Assembly: GCF_007833275.1 (NCBI RefSeq)
Contig: NZ_CP042241.1
Coordinates: forward strand, 1,426,001-1,490,000
Source of the DNA: Salarchaeum sp. JOR-1
GTDB taxonomy: Archaea > Halobacteriota > Halobacteria > Halobacteriales > Halobacteriaceae
Reading direction: 5' to 3'
DNA length: 64,000 nucleotides
Shown here: piece by piece, positions 28,653 through 37,309 of the stretch
Layout of the letters: every line of letters begins with the position of its first letter
Position numbering within the stretch: position 1 is the stretch's first letter
Translations under genes and position numbers: made by a program
The notes under the pieces: generated by a model
What the model was told of the DNA's origin: nothing
Databases searched by the model: none
What the model saw: the letters and a program-made list of their open reading frames with translations, nothing else

Positions 28653-30739
28653 TCCAACCGCGAGAAATCGAACGTATCGGCCCAGTGTAACGACCCGTCG
28701 AACCGAATCGGCGTTCTTCTGTCGACGAACTCCACCAGCTCCTCTACGCTCAGCGTGTACTCCAGCCCGTCCCTCACCGGCGCGAGGTAGTACATCGACT
28801 CGCTCCGTATCGTCGGCGCCATCATCGTCCCGAGATCGAACGACCGTGTCAGGAACGTCCGGTACGTGATATCCACGGTGCCGTCCCGCACGTCAGTAAT
28901 TTCAACGAGATCCGGGAGGTTCGACTCCGGCTGGACGATGCCGAGGCCGCCGTCGCCGATAGTGACGTACTGGCCGCCCGCGTAACTCTCGTTTCGCGCG
29001 GTTTCGAGCGCGACGTTCAGCGGGTACCCGACGTTCAGGAGGCGGGCGAGCGCCTTCCCCATCGTCACGGCCGCGTTGTTCAGCACGTCGCTCAGCGTGA
29101 CGATACCGCCGATTGCGCCCGCCTCGACGAGCTTCGCGCCGACCCGATACGAGGAACACGCGTTCAGGAAGAACGCGTCGACGCCCGTCGTCTCGATGCT
29201 GTCGAGCGCGAGTTTCCCGTCCGCGCACTCGATTCCCTCCTCGTCGATGTGCCCGATGTAGTGGAGGAAGTCCGTGTCCGCAGCCAGCACCTCGCGGAGT
29301 TCCGCCTGGGTGAGGTTCTCGTGCTGGCGCACGTCGAACGGGAGCTCGTCCCGCGACCCGTACACCGTGTTCGTCATGTCCCGCTCCTCTATCATATCCG
29401 TCTCGTTACATACTACGGTGATGCCGATGTCGCCGGGCGCGAGCGAGCGGTTCACGCGGTTCTCGTACGCCGCGACCATCGCTTTGCTCGCGCCGATCGG
29501 CGTCCCCTCGCCAGCCCACGTCTGCTCGACGGAGTCGGCCGCGGTCGGCCGGACGTACCGCCCGCCGTTCGTCCCGCCGTCCGTCGCGCGGTAGAACTCG
29601 CGAACCGACTCCGCCTGCTCGGTCGCGCTCGCGACGGCGTCGTCCGTCGGCGTCCGCACGACCGCGAGTTCGTCCACGAGGTAGGGAACGAGTTCGAGGT
29701 ACTCCGCGCTCGGCGTCACGTCCGCGGTGAGCTTCCACGTCGGACAGTACGGCTCCACGGACTCGAACGGCACCGAGAGGTAAGTGGCGAGTCGCTCCGT
29801 CGGCGACGCCGCGCGCGCCTCCGAGAACGAGATGTCGAGCGACGCTTCGAGGGCGGCGCGCTCGAACAGCGGCACCTCGTAGTACCCCTCTGTGCGGGCT
29901 ACACAGTCCAGTACGAACACTTGCTTCAGGGTGCGCGCGACTGTCGCCTCGTACCCGCCCTCGCGGTCGAGCGAGTACGTGAACCCGTCCGCCGTCCGAA
30001 TCTCGGGCGTCTCGCCGGGCACCAGTCGCGCGCCGAGGTAGTACGCGAGCGACACCGCCGGATAAATGTACTCGAAACGCGGCGGCACGGCCATCCGGAC
30101 GTCCGTCTCGGGGGCTTCCAGGCCCGGCGGAATCACGAGTTCGTCCCCGCGCTCCAGCCGCGGCGGGTGGCCGCGGAGCGTCGGGTACGACCGCGCGGGC
30201 TCCTGCGTCTTCAGCGCGTGCCCGAACGCGTTCACGGCCTCCATCACGTCCCGGGGGTCGTCGGTCGTCGTCACCGTCCCAGCCGGCGAGTCGTGGAACG
30301 ACCGCGCGCCGACCGCCACCCGCGTCTCGCGGTCGAACTCGATGACCGTGGTGTCCGCGTCCGACCGAACCGTCATCGGTCCCGACGCGCGGACGTAGAG
30401 CTTTATCGGGGCCGCGAGGTCGAGCACGTACTCGCCCGCGGGGAACTCCTCGAACGCGAAGTGGTCGGTCTGCGTGACGTGCGTCCCGTCGGCCTGCCGG
30501 ACGTGAACCGCGACCACCACCGGAAACGTGATCGCGTCCGTTCGGAACGAAACCGCCGCGTCGAGCGGCATCGGGAACCGGTCTTCGGCACCCTGCTCTC
30601 GGACGTTCTCCGCGTCGGTCTCGACGCGAATCCGCGTGCGAGCTATCGGGTCGTACACCGACAGCCCTCCGTGCGGGGGCGTGTCGATTCGCGCGCCGAT
30701 TCCGGCGGCGTCGAACGTATCCCCGGTTCGCTCCTCCAT
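28649..30739 (-). CDS. CHAT-fold (caspase-like) cysteine protease with haloarchaeal N-terminal module
   Basis: 696-residue protein. The C-terminal part carries the CHAT dyad: His497 in FLHYIGHIDEEG and Cys528 in AFFLNACSSYRVG, followed by GAIGGIVTLSDVLNN, the usual strand after the Cys. CHAT peptidases are caspase relatives (separase, gasdermin-activating proteases). The first 330 or so residues form a beta-rich module not known to me, containing RVAVGARS and YPTLRGHPP, that is shared with the protein at 46436-48385. The ATG at 30739 is preferred to a TTG ten codons upstream. An accessory gene lies 45 nt upstream and the microgene is convergent. No membrane span or signal seen, so it is probably cytoplasmic. 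Confidence 0.85.
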   Translation of the reverse strand: MEERTGDTFDAAGIGARIDTPPHGGLSVYDPIARTRIRVETDAENVREQGAEDRFPMPLDAAVSFRTDAITFPVVVAVHVRQADGTHVTQTDHFAFEEFPAGEYVLDLAAPIKLYVRASGPMTVRSDADTTVIEFDRETRVAVGARSFHDSPAGTVTTTDDPRDVMEAVNAFGHALKTQEPARSYPTLRGHPPRLERGDELVIPPGLEAPETDVRMAVPPRFEYIYPAVSLAYYLGARLVPGETPEIRTADGFTYSLDREGGYEATVARTLKQVFVLDCVARTEGYYEVPLFERAALEASLDISFSEARAASPTERLATYLSVPFESVEPYCPTWKLTADVTPSAEYLELVPYLVDELAVVRTPTDDAVASATEQAESVREFYRATDGGTNGGRYVRPTAADSVEQTWAGEGTPIGASKAMVAAYENRVNRSLAPGDIGITVVCNETDMIEERDMTNTVYGSRDELPFDVRQHENLTQAELREVLAADTDFLHYIGHIDEEGIECADGKLALDSIETTGVDAFFLNACSSYRVGAKLVEAGAIGGIVTLSDVLNNAAVTMGKALARLLNVGYPLNVALETARNESYAGGQYVTIGDGGLGIVQPESNLPDLVEITDVRDGTVDITYRTFLTRSFDLGTMMAPTIRSESMYYLAPVRDGLEYTLSVEELVEFVDRRTPIRFDGSLHWADTFDFSRLD

Positions 30740-30784
30740 ACGAATCGCCTTACGCGGCGAACCCGTCAAAAGAGTGTTGTCGTC

Positions 30785-31459
30785 TCAGGCGTCGAGAGAA
30801 ACCCACTCAGAGACCACGTTCTCGTCCCGGAGACTCCAGCGCTGTTCCACGCTGTCGGTCACGCGGAGTTCGACGACGGCGTCGAACAGCGGTTCGAGCA
30901 GGCGGACGTGCCGGTTCTCGCGTGGTTGCGGGAGGCGGAAGTGCGCCATTCCGCGCTCCCGGCGGACGCGCTCGGAGAGCAGGTCGACGGTGCGGAACGT
31001 CTGGAACTCGCCCGCGGTGTCGAGGAGGGGCTGGAGGGTGTCGACGCCGAGGCGGAGTTCGCCCGGTTCGAACGCGCCGTCGAACGCGTCGATGCGGTCG
31101 AGAACCGCGCGGCCGAGCGCGTTCGCGTCACCGGCGGGGACGTGCTCGTGGGGCGTCACCGGCGGCGTGACGCTCGCCGACGCGACGGCAGTGCGGGCGT
31201 TCGTGCCGTGCGTGATGACGGTGTCGCTGTCGCCACAGCGCGTTTCTCCGACGCGCGTGGGGAGCGTGCTGCCGGCGCTACTGCCGACCACGAGCACGCG
31301 CTGCCTGGGGGCGTGATCGCCGTCACCGAACATTCGGCGGGACGCGCGGGCGTACGCCTCTCCGGGGACGTCCCCGACGACGAGGAGTGAACTCCCCTCC
31401 TCCTTCAGCCGTTCGAGGATCTCCTCGAACTCCCCGTCCGTTCGCCCCGCTCTATACAT
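30785..31459 (-). CDS. DUF7504-like accessory protein of the CHAT locus
   Basis: 224-residue acidic protein with a RecA/KaiC-like secondary-structure feel but no Walker A lysine: it opens EEILERLKEEGSSLLVVGDV, then RVLVVGSSAG and a domain ending in a winged-helix-like or strand-rich tail. It recalls the haloarchaeal DUF7504 family (memory only). The ATG at 31459 is preferred to an in-frame GTG at 31474 because a TATA box (GTTTATTT, 31484-31491 minus) lies about 28 nt before the ATG, which would make the transcript leaderless. Placed directly upstream of the protease, it may sense or regulate it (inference). Confidence 0.65.
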   Translation of the reverse strand: MYRAGRTDGEFEEILERLKEEGSSLLVVGDVPGEAYARASRRMFGDGDHAPRQRVLVVGSSAGSTLPTRVGETRCGDSDTVITHGTNARTAVASASVTPPVTPHEHVPAGDANALGRAVLDRIDAFDGAFEPGELRLGVDTLQPLLDTAGEFQTFRTVDLLSERVRRERGMAHFRLPQPRENRHVRLLEPLFDAVVELRVTDSVEQRWSLRDENVVSEWVSLDA

Positions 31460-31483
31460 CGGATAAGACGTCACAGTGACAGC

Positions 31484-31491
31484 AAATAAAC
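31484..31491 (-). promoter_or_regulatory. TATA box of the CHAT-locus operon
   Basis: GTTTATTT on the minus strand, centred about 28 nt before the ATG at 31459. It lies in the short gap after the stop of the TPP enzyme gene, giving the accessory and protease genes their own start of transcription. Confidence 0.55.
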
Positions 31492-31501
31492 GTTTGGTTC
31501 G

Positions 31502-33172
31502 CTACTCGTCGTGGACGAGTACGTCGACAACGGTGGGGCCTGACTGGGCGAGCGCGTCGTCGAGCGCGGCGTCGAGGTCGTCCTCGGGGTCGACGCGAAC
31601 GCCGGTCGCGCCGTGGCTCTCGGCGTTCTTCGGGATGTCCACGGGCGGGTCGAAGTCCATCCCGACGTACTCGTAGTCCCCCTCGCCGAACAGCCCCTGC
31701 ATGTTGTTCTTGAGGATGCGGTAGTTCCGGTTGTCGGGAACGACGACGGTGAGGTCGAGGTCGTAGCGGGCCGCCGAGTAGAGGCTCTGCGGGTAGTAGA
31801 GGTAGGAGCCGTCACCGACGTGCCCGACGACCTGCCGGGGGTCGTCGCGCATCGACTCGGCGAGCGCCGCACCCACGGACGCGGGCAGGCCGTACCCCAG
31901 GCCGCCGCCCTTGTTCGAGATGGCTTGCTCGGGTTCGAGCGGCCACCGCGTGAGCAGTTCGTACTTCGCGGTCACGCCCTCGTCCACGATGTACGCGTCG
32001 GGCGCGGCGTCCCGGAGCGCGTCCACGAGTTCGCCCTTCGACCGCCGCGGGTCGTCGACGTCGTCGTCGCCCGCCATCTCCGCCTGCGCCATCTGCTTCA
32101 TCGCGGCGACGCGCTCCAGGCGGCTCTGGCGTTCGCCGTCGCTCACGCGGGACTCGACCGCAGCGGCGATCTCGGCCATCGTCTCGCCGGGGTCGCCGAG
32201 CACGGCCACGTCAGCGGGCTGGTTCTTCCCGAGCTGCCACGCGTCGTCGCCGACGTGGACGAACGTCGCGTCCGGCACGAGGTCGCCCGAGTGCGCGGTG
32301 AGCGTCGTGTTCGTCGAACACCCGACGAACGCGACCGTGTCGGTGTCGAGGAGCGTGCGCGCGGTGTCCTCGTCCGGCGGGATGTAGGACACCCACTGGT
32401 CGTGGCTCGCCGGGAAGTCCACCTCGCAGGCGAGAATTTCGGCGTGCACGCGCGCCCCCGCCGCCTCCGCCAACTCGACCGCGGCGTCCACGGCGTCCGT
32501 CCCGGCGCGCGCGACGCCGTCACCGACGACGAGCACGGGGTTCTCCGCGTCCGCGAACGCGTCGGCCGCCCGCTCGACCTGACTGCGGTCGCCGCGGCCG
32601 CCGCTCGGAACCGCGCCCAGGCGCTCGGGCGCGGCGTCCGTCTCCGCCATCATCACGTCCAGCGGGAGGCCGAGGAAGACGGGGCCGGTCGGCGGCGTCA
32701 GCGCGACGCGGAACGCCCGGCGGAGCATCGACGGGAGCGCCTCGACGTCGAGGACGTCCGCGCTCCACTTCGTGAACTGCTGGGTCATCTCCACGAGGTC
32801 GCCGGAGAGAATCGGCTCCTCGTGACGGAACTCGGTGGAGTGGTTGCCCGCGGTGACGACGAGCGGCGCGCCCGCGACGCTCGCGCCGTAGATGTTGCCG
32901 AGTCCGTGCGCGAGTCCGGGCGCGACGTGGAGGTTCGCCACCCCCACGGGGAGCACGGACTCGTCGTCGTCCGCGTGATAGCGCCGCGTGCTCGCGTACC
33001 CCGCCGCCATCCCGACCGCCACGTCCTCGTGCAGGCCGAGCACGTAGTCGAGGTCGCTGCCCGCGAGCGCGTTCATCACGGGAAGCTCGGTGGTGCCGGG
33101 GTTCCCGAAGACGTGCTGGACGCCGTACTGTTCGAGGGCGTCGACGAAGAGGTCCGCGCCCGAGTACCCCAT
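31502..33172 (-). CDS. Thiamine-diphosphate enzyme, benzoylformate decarboxylase-like
   Basis: 556-residue TPP enzyme of the pyruvate decarboxylase/acetolactate synthase superfamily. Seen: catalytic Glu in LGLHEDVAVGMA, the N-terminal PYR domain (FGNPGTTELPVM), a central domain ending VFVHVGDD-like, and the TPP/Mg motif from VGHVGDGSYLYY to VVPDNRNYR. NPGTTELP is characteristic of benzoylformate decarboxylases, suggesting non-oxidative decarboxylation of an aryl 2-oxo acid. Start overlaps the SDR stop by one base; a longer open frame upstream reads through the SDR and is rejected. Substrate is inference. Confidence 0.85.
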   Translation of the reverse strand: MGYSGADLFVDALEQYGVQHVFGNPGTTELPVMNALAGSDLDYVLGLHEDVAVGMAAGYASTRRYHADDDESVLPVGVANLHVAPGLAHGLGNIYGASVAGAPLVVTAGNHSTEFRHEEPILSGDLVEMTQQFTKWSADVLDVEALPSMLRRAFRVALTPPTGPVFLGLPLDVMMAETDAAPERLGAVPSGGRGDRSQVERAADAFADAENPVLVVGDGVARAGTDAVDAAVELAEAAGARVHAEILACEVDFPASHDQWVSYIPPDEDTARTLLDTDTVAFVGCSTNTTLTAHSGDLVPDATFVHVGDDAWQLGKNQPADVAVLGDPGETMAEIAAAVESRVSDGERQSRLERVAAMKQMAQAEMAGDDDVDDPRRSKGELVDALRDAAPDAYIVDEGVTAKYELLTRWPLEPEQAISNKGGGLGYGLPASVGAALAESMRDDPRQVVGHVGDGSYLYYPQSLYSAARYDLDLTVVVPDNRNYRILKNNMQGLFGEGDYEYVGMDFDPPVDIPKNAESHGATGVRVDPEDDLDAALDDALAQSGPTVVDVLVHDE

Positions 33173-33948
33173 CAGATTTCGGGGGACTCCTCGATGCGCG
33201 GGACGCCCGCCGCGGTCACCGTCTCGCCGACGATGTACGAGGAGGCGGGGCTGGCGAGGAACTGCGCGAGGTCGGCGATCTCCTCGCTCGTGCCGATGCG
33301 GCGCTCGACGTCGTCGCGCTCGATGTTGTCCGCGCTGACGCCCATCTGGGACTCGACGCCGGGCGTGGCGACGAACCCGGGCGCGATGCAGTTCACGCGC
33401 ACGTCGTCGCCCGACCACTCGTAGGACAGCGTCTTGGTGAGGTTGATGACGCCGGCTTTCGCCGCGCCGTAGTGACTCATCATCGGACTGCCGCGCTGGC
33501 CCGCGACGGACGCGAGGTTGACGACGCGGCCGCCGCCGTTCTCCCGCATGTGCTCGCCGGCGGCCTGCGTGCAGTGGTAGGTGCCGGTGAGGTTGATGTC
33601 CACTATCGTCTCCCAGCCGTTCTCGCTGATGTCCTCGAAGGGCGCCATGAAGGACGCGCCCGCGTTGTTCACGAGCACGTCCACCGACCCGAACTCCTCG
33701 ACGGTCGCCTGAACGAGCGCGTCGACGGCGTCCCGGTCGGTCACGTCGCACTCGACCGCGAGGGCGGTTCCGTCGTAGTCGCCGTCGTTGATGTGGTCGC
33801 TGACGGGGTCGACGTTCTCCTGTTCGCGCGAGCAGACGACGACGTTCGCGCCGTCGTCGGCGAACCGTTCCGCGATTGCTCGGCCGATGCCCGACGACGC
33901 GCCGGTGACGATGGCGGTGTCGCCCGCCACGCTGAATCTGCTTACCAT
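33172..33948 (-). CDS. Short-chain dehydrogenase/reductase
   Basis: 258-residue SDR. Seen: TGASSGIG, NNAG, catalytic Ser in NLASVAGQ, YGAAK and a C-terminal YIVGETVTAAG. The final segment lacks the usual VDGG motif and instead ends AAGVPRIEESPEI. The ATG at 33948 (MVSRFSVAG) is chosen over an upstream ATG ten codons earlier because a TATA-like TTTATTACC lies about 35 nt upstream. Operon with the benzoylformate-decarboxylase-like gene; a role in hydroxy/keto-acid conversion before decarboxylation is plausible. Confidence 0.85.
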   Translation of the reverse strand: MVSRFSVAGDTAIVTGASSGIGRAIAERFADDGANVVVCSREQENVDPVSDHINDGDYDGTALAVECDVTDRDAVDALVQATVEEFGSVDVLVNNAGASFMAPFEDISENGWETIVDINLTGTYHCTQAAGEHMRENGGGRVVNLASVAGQRGSPMMSHYGAAKAGVINLTKTLSYEWSGDDVRVNCIAPGFVATPGVESQMGVSADNIERDDVERRIGTSEEIADLAQFLASPASSYIVGETVTAAGVPRIEESPEI

Positions 33949-33960
33949 TGTTAAGACAAT
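33947..33960. promoter_or_regulatory. Inverted repeat at the SDR start codon
   Basis: ATTGTTAAGACAAT: ATTGT, a 4-nt centre, ACAAT. It overlaps the ATG of the minus-strand SDR and lies in the 97-nt divergent region before the CoA-ligase operon. A dimeric regulator bound here would sit at the SDR transcription start. Confidence 0.4.
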
Positions 33961-34045
33961 TACCCGTTTTCGGTTCATCGGTAATAAATCCGCGTCCGCC
34001 GGAGCGACCGGTAAGATAATGGCAAATGTTACAGAATGTCATGGT

Positions 34046-35593
34046 ATGGACGTTCCGGCATACCTACAGAACGCCGAGCGAACGAACGCCGCCGCGCTGT
34101 TCGACGCGACGGCCGACCAGCGACCCGACGCCACAGCAATCGAGGGCGAGAACCGCTCGTTCACGTTCAGCGACCTCCGCGAGCGCTCGCGCGCGCTCGC
34201 CGGCGGCCTCCACGACCGCGGCCACACCGAGGGCGACCGCCTCCTCCTCTACCTCCCGAACTGCCCCGAGTACGTCACCACCATCCTCGGGGGCCTCCGC
34301 GCCGGCGTCGTCGTCTCCCCCGTCAACCCCCAGTACAAGGCCCGCGAACTCGCACACCAGCTCGACGACACCGACGCGAGCGCCGTCGTCACCCACCCCG
34401 CCCTCGTCGAATTCGTCCACGAGGCCGCCACCGACATCGGCGCGGATCCCGACGTGCTCACCGTCAGCGAATCCACCGCGGACACGACCGCGCTCCACGG
34501 GGTGTCCGGCGACCCGACGACGGTGGACGTGGCCGCGGACACGACCGCGATGCAGCCCTACACCTCCGGAACCACCGGACAGCCGAAGGGCGTGCTGCTC
34601 ACGCACGGCAACCTCCGCGCACAGGCGTTCTCGGGGTTCCAGTTCACCACCCTCCCGCCCGAGGAGCAGCGCGAACTCGTCTTCCTCCCGCTCTACCACA
34701 TCACGGGGTTCACGCACTCCACGTGGCAGACCCTGATTCGCGGCGGTACGGCGTTCGTCCGGAACCCCGCGGAGTGGAGCGCCGAACGCTGCATGCGGGA
34801 AATCGAAGACCACGAGATCACGAGCTTCATCGGCGTCGCGACGATGTTCGTGGACATGGTGAACGACGAGTCCTTCGGCGAGTACGACCTCTCCTCGCTC
34901 GACACCGTCAACGAGGGCGGCGCGAAGATGCCCGTCGCCGTCCAGGAGCGATTCGAGGACAGCACGGGCGTCGCGATGAGCGAAGGCTACGGGCTCACCG
35001 AGACCACCGCCGCCACCCACACCGGCGTCGGGTCGTCGTTCGGGTACAAGCCCGGCACCATCGGTCAGCCGCTCCGCATGACGGACGCGAAAATCGTGGA
35101 CGCCTCGGGGAACGAGGTCGAACCCGGCGAGACCGGAGAACTCCTCGTGCGCGGCCCCCAGGTGATGAAGGGCTACCACGACCTCCCGGACGCGACCGAC
35201 GAAGCGTTCACCGACGAAGGCTACTTCCGCACCGGCGACATCGCGCGCCGGGACGCCGAGAACTACTACGAGATCGTCGACCGAAAGAAGCACATGATCA
35301 ACACCGCGGGCTACAACGTCTACCCGAGCGAGGTCGAATCCCTCCTCTACGAACACCCCGCCGTGGCCGACGCCGCCGTCGTCGGCATCCCGGACGACCG
35401 CCGGAACGAGACCGTGAAGGCGTTCGTCGTCCGAACAGCCGACGCGGACGTGACCGCGGACGACATCCGGGAGTTCTGCCTCGACAACCTCGCGGAGTAC
35501 AAACACCCCCGGGAGGTCGAGTTCGTCGACGACCTGCCGCGGACGGCGAGCGGGAAGGTGCAGAAGTTCAAACTGGTGACCGACGATGCGTGA
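34046..35593 (+). CDS. Acyl-CoA synthetase (ANL superfamily)
   Basis: 515-residue AMP-forming ligase. Seen: YTSGTTGQPKGV from residue 172, GYGLTETT, IVDRKKHMINTAGYNVYP hinge, and TASGKVQKFK with the catalytic Lys at the C-terminus. Layout is of the 4-coumarate/fatty-acyl-CoA ligase group. The ATG at 34046 (MDVPAYLQN) is chosen because TAAGATAA-like bases lie about 30 nt upstream; an ATG nine codons earlier is less likely. First gene of a four-gene unit with an SDR, a HAD phosphatase and a membrane protein, divergent from the TPP enzyme operon. Confidence 0.9.
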   Translation: MDVPAYLQNAERTNAAALFDATADQRPDATAIEGENRSFTFSDLRERSRALAGGLHDRGHTEGDRLLLYLPNCPEYVTTILGGLRAGVVVSPVNPQYKARELAHQLDDTDASAVVTHPALVEFVHEAATDIGADPDVLTVSESTADTTALHGVSGDPTTVDVAADTTAMQPYTSGTTGQPKGVLLTHGNLRAQAFSGFQFTTLPPEEQRELVFLPLYHITGFTHSTWQTLIRGGTAFVRNPAEWSAERCMREIEDHEITSFIGVATMFVDMVNDESFGEYDLSSLDTVNEGGAKMPVAVQERFEDSTGVAMSEGYGLTETTAATHTGVGSSFGYKPGTIGQPLRMTDAKIVDASGNEVEPGETGELLVRGPQVMKGYHDLPDATDEAFTDEGYFRTGDIARRDAENYYEIVDRKKHMINTAGYNVYPSEVESLLYEHPAVADAAVVGIPDDRRNETVKAFVVRTADADVTADDIREFCLDNLAEYKHPREVEFVDDLPRTASGKVQKFKLVTDDA

Positions 35594-36341
35594 GGGCGTC
35601 GCGTTCGTCACCGGCGCGAGCCAGGGCATCGGCGAGGCCATCGCGCGGCGGTTCGCGGAGGGCGATTTCGCGGTCGCGCTCGCCGCGCGCAGCGACACCA
35701 CGACCCTCGCCGACGAACTCGGGGACGCGCTCGCCGTCGAGTGCGACGTGACCGACGAAGCGAGCGTCGAATCAGCCATCGACGCGACCGTCGCGGAGTA
35801 CGGCGGACTGGACGTGCTCGTGAACAACGCCGGAATCGCCGGCCCGACGCAGCCGGTCGAAGACGTCGAGCGCGAGGAGTGGGCTGCGACCCTCGAGACG
35901 AACCTCACCGGCCCCTTCCTCTGCGCGAAACACGCGGCGAGCGCGCTCCGCGACAGCGACGAGGGGAGCATCGTCAACGTCTCCTCGGTGGGCGGGAAGC
36001 GCCCCTACCCGAACCGAAGCCCGTACGCCGCCTCGAAACTCGGCCTCGTCGGACTCGGCCGTACGCTCGCCGCCGAGTTCGGCGAGGACGGAGTCACCGT
36101 GAACACCATCTGTCCCGGTCCGGTCGCCGGCGACCGCATCGAGAACGTCATCGAGAAGCAGGCCGAAGCGCGCGACACCACGCCCGAGGACGTGAAACGC
36201 CAGGAGTACCTCGGGGATCTCATGCTGGACGAGATGGTGACGCCCGCGGAAGTCGCCGACGTCGCGTACCGCCTCGCCGTCCAGCACCGACACGTCACCG
36301 CCCAAGACGTTAACGTGGACGCGGGCATGACGTGGTACTAG
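35586..36341 (+). CDS. Short-chain dehydrogenase/reductase
   Basis: 251-residue SDR. Seen: TGASQGIG, NNAG, NVSSVGG, YAASK, and a C-terminal NVDAGMTWY in place of VDGG. It overlaps the CoA-ligase stop by 8 nt and abuts the HAD gene exactly, so it is co-translated. Likely a 3-hydroxyacyl-CoA or hydroxyacid dehydrogenase in the same acid-degradation route, by context only. Confidence 0.87.
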   Translation: MREGVAFVTGASQGIGEAIARRFAEGDFAVALAARSDTTTLADELGDALAVECDVTDEASVESAIDATVAEYGGLDVLVNNAGIAGPTQPVEDVEREEWAATLETNLTGPFLCAKHAASALRDSDEGSIVNVSSVGGKRPYPNRSPYAASKLGLVGLGRTLAAEFGEDGVTVNTICPGPVAGDRIENVIEKQAEARDTTPEDVKRQEYLGDLMLDEMVTPAEVADVAYRLAVQHRHVTAQDVNVDAGMTWY

Positions 36342-37037
36342 ATGGAGTACGACGCGGTCTTCTGGGACATCGGTGGCGTGCTGCTCGACGTGGACTCGGT
36401 GCGCGAAGCCCACACGCGGTTCATGGAGCGCTTCGTCGCCGCGCACGGTCTCGACGCCGACCCGCGAGCGGCGCTCGAGGAGTGGCGCGGCGTCGTCGGC
36501 CGCCAGTTCCGCGAACGAGACGGGAACACGTACCAGTCCGCGTACGAGGCGTACGCGCTCGCGCTCTCCGAGGTCGTCGGCCGCGACCTCGACGACAGCG
36601 AGTGGGTCTCGCTCTTCCGCGCGACCTCCCGGCGGTACCTCCGACCGACCCCGCACGCACGCGAGGTCGTCGCCGCGCTCGCCGACGCCGGCGTCTATCA
36701 GGGAATCGTGAGCGACGTTGACACTGATGAGGGCGAGTTCATCCTCTCCTTGTTCGGCGTTCTCGACCACGTTGACGACGTGACGACGAGCGAGGCCGTC
36801 GGCCGTACGAAACCCGACGACGCGATGTTCGAGACCGCGCTCGCGAAGAGCCGCGCCGCGCCCGAGCGAACGGTGATGGTCGGGGATCGCTACGACCACG
36901 ACGTGGCCGGGGCCGCCCGCCACGGAATCAGCGGCGTCGCGTTCGGCCCCGACGCACACGGCCCGGACGCGAGTCACCGAATCCACGATCTCCGCGACGT
37001 ACTCGACATCGTCGGCGTCCCGCGGGGTGACCGATGA
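36342..37037 (+). CDS. HAD-superfamily hydrolase
   Basis: 231-residue phosphatase-type HAD enzyme with a helical cap. Seen: motif I FWDIGGVLLDVD, motif II IVSDVDTD, motif III Lys in GRTKPDD, motif IV MVGDRYDHDVAGA. The beginning of motif I is DIGGV rather than DxDGT, as in the epoxide-hydrolase-N/ACAD10-type HAD group. Such a HAD is fused to APH kinase and acyl-CoA dehydrogenase in animal ACAD10; here those two are separate genes 2-3 kb away. The direct substrate is not known. Confidence 0.85.
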   Translation: MEYDAVFWDIGGVLLDVDSVREAHTRFMERFVAAHGLDADPRAALEEWRGVVGRQFRERDGNTYQSAYEAYALALSEVVGRDLDDSEWVSLFRATSRRYLRPTPHAREVVAALADAGVYQGIVSDVDTDEGEFILSLFGVLDHVDDVTTSEAVGRTKPDDAMFETALAKSRAAPERTVMVGDRYDHDVAGAARHGISGVAFGPDAHGPDASHRIHDLRDVLDIVGVPRGDR

Positions 37038-37309
37038 CGCTCCCCGAACCGTCCACGGTCGCCGCCGCGCTCCACGAACGCCTGCTTCGACCAGTGCGGC
37101 GCGACCTCCGGCCGTTCCTCCACGAGACCGTGGAACGCGGCGACCCAGTGAGTCACGTCGTCCTCGCTCTCCTCGCGGGGCTGGTCGCGTTCGCGGTTAC
37201 GACACTCGCCGCGGCGCTTGTTGTCGTCCCGGCAGCGCTCTACGCGGTCGTGTACGGGTTCGTCGCGGCTACCTTACGCCTCGTGAACGCGTTCCGCTAT
37301 CGCCGGTAG
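37034..37309 (+). CDS. Small membrane protein of unknown function (91 aa)
   Basis: 91 residues: a soluble basic N-terminal helix (about 1-40), then a long hydrophobic stretch with one or two membrane spans and a basic tail NAFRYRR. Not recognised. It overlaps the HAD stop by four bases (ATGA), so it is translationally coupled to that operon, and its 3' end overlaps the convergent sirtuin gene by 36 nt. Confidence 0.65.
   Translation: MTLPEPSTVAAALHERLLRPVRRDLRPFLHETVERGDPVSHVVLALLAGLVAFAVTTLAAALVVVPAALYAVVYGFVAATLRLVNAFRYRR

Noticed and set aside
30740-30769. TTG-initiated N-terminal extension of the CHAT protease
   Set aside because: TTG is an uncommon start here and the ATG at 30739 begins the better, acidic N-terminus.
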